From Vreelandella nigrificans (GTDB lineage Bacteria > Pseudomonadota > Gammaproteobacteria > Pseudomonadales > Halomonadaceae): a stretch of 64,000 nucleotides of DNA. The stretch is taken from contig NZ_NWUX01000005.1 in assembly GCF_002374315.1 (NCBI RefSeq), positions 151,866-215,865 on the forward strand, given 5' to 3'. This document shows, piece after piece, positions 63,859 through 64,000 of the stretch (its first letter is position 1; every line of letters begins with the position of its first letter). The translations under genes and the position numbers were made by a program. Below the pieces are notes generated by a model, which had not been told where the DNA came from, did not search any database, and was given only the letters and a program-made list of their open reading frames with translations.

Positions 63859-64000
63859 TTACACGTGATAGACGTCGATAACTTGATGGATATAGTCGTT
63901 GTTCAACTGCACGACTTTTCTTGTGATCAGTGGGGTCTCGCCCGACACGTCCAGGGTGTAGAAGCTCGTGCCGAAGAAGCTGTCGGTCTTCTTGTAGCGG
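63859..64000 (-). CDS. Probable aromatic-ring-hydroxylating dioxygenase small (beta) subunit, C-terminal end
   Basis: The frame is open to the window edge and ends with TAA at 63859; 46 residues are visible. They read as the last strands of an NTF2-like fold, with TRKVVQLNNDYIHQVIDVYHV at the end resembling the C-termini of ring-hydroxylating dioxygenase beta subunits. The identification rests on a short piece and on the aromatic-acid context (BenE, BenM-like regulator). Confidence 0.55.
   Translation of the reverse strand, partial: RYKKTDSFFGTSFYTLDVSGETPLITRKVVQLNNDYIHQVIDVYHV

Overview
The window is chromosomal DNA from a moderately halophilic gammaproteobacterium of the family Halomonadaceae (Halomonas or a close relative). 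The strongest evidence is a complete ectoine TRAP transporter locus at 30.6-34.1 kb (teaABCD order, TeaA and TeaD very close to the Halomonas elongata proteins as I recall them). General gammaproteobacterial blocks fit this: lptM-lysA-dapF-DUF484-xerC-yigB, hemCDXY, and engB-cytochrome c4-dsbA. I saw no insertion sequence, prophage, CRISPR array, rRNA or tRNA.

Layout. 0-3.8 kb is an iron(III)-hydroxamate uptake locus: the end of an AraC-type regulator, a FhuA/FoxA-like TonB-dependent receptor and a FhuD-like binding protein, with Fur-box-like sites before the last two. 3.9-9.9 kb holds comM, a flavin reductase, a lysophospholipase-like hydrolase, glcB (malate synthase G) and a PaaI-type thioesterase. 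10.0-17.2 kb is a LacI-controlled sugar or polyol operon (isomerase, Gfo/Idh/MocA dehydrogenase, ribose-type ABC importer) with a pair of matching palindromic operators. 17.2-19.6 kb has DUF423, thiS, thiG and trmB. 19.8-26.2 kb has a LysR regulator divergent from tctCBA plus an ArgE-like deacylase, then a D-lactate-dehydrogenase-like gene. 26.3-28.6 kb contains a candidate Fur-controlled small RNA, an auxin-efflux-type carrier and a Sco1 pair. 28.6-34.1 kb carries an exported PHA depolymerase, an FKBP isomerase and teaABCD. 34.5-41.5 kb holds a TIGR02444 protein, an ABC-F ATPase (yheS), dtd, a tandem universal stress protein, thiD and a TRAP dctQM pair lacking a binding protein. 41.6-50.8 kb is housekeeping (EEP nuclease family, dsbA, cytochrome c4, engB, yigB, xerC, DUF484, dapF, lysA, lptM, argH). 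51.1-56.7 kb has hemCDXY, mscL and a universal stress gene. 56.9-64.0 kb is an aromatic-acid uptake region: a BenM/CatM-like LysR regulator, a BenE permease, a five-gene branched-chain-type ABC importer, and at the window edge the end of what looks like a ring-hydroxylating dioxygenase small subunit.

Most interesting observation: between the AEC transporter and the D-lactate dehydrogenase, the minus strand carries a strong sigma-70 promoter (TTGACG, 17 bp, TATATT) overlapped by a Fur box. About 120 nt later comes a perfect intrinsic terminator. The predicted RNA has two hairpins and an unpaired pyrimidine-rich stretch containing CAUUGCU, a heptamer found in the E. coli RyhB core. This is the architecture of RyhB/PrrF iron-sparing sRNAs. 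A second theme is degenerate tandem repeats with a 13-14 bp period next to transport genes (2.5 kb and 34.3 kb) and after hemY (55.5 kb), plus an 18-bp in-frame repeat that gives the fhuD-like gene four consecutive ATGs.
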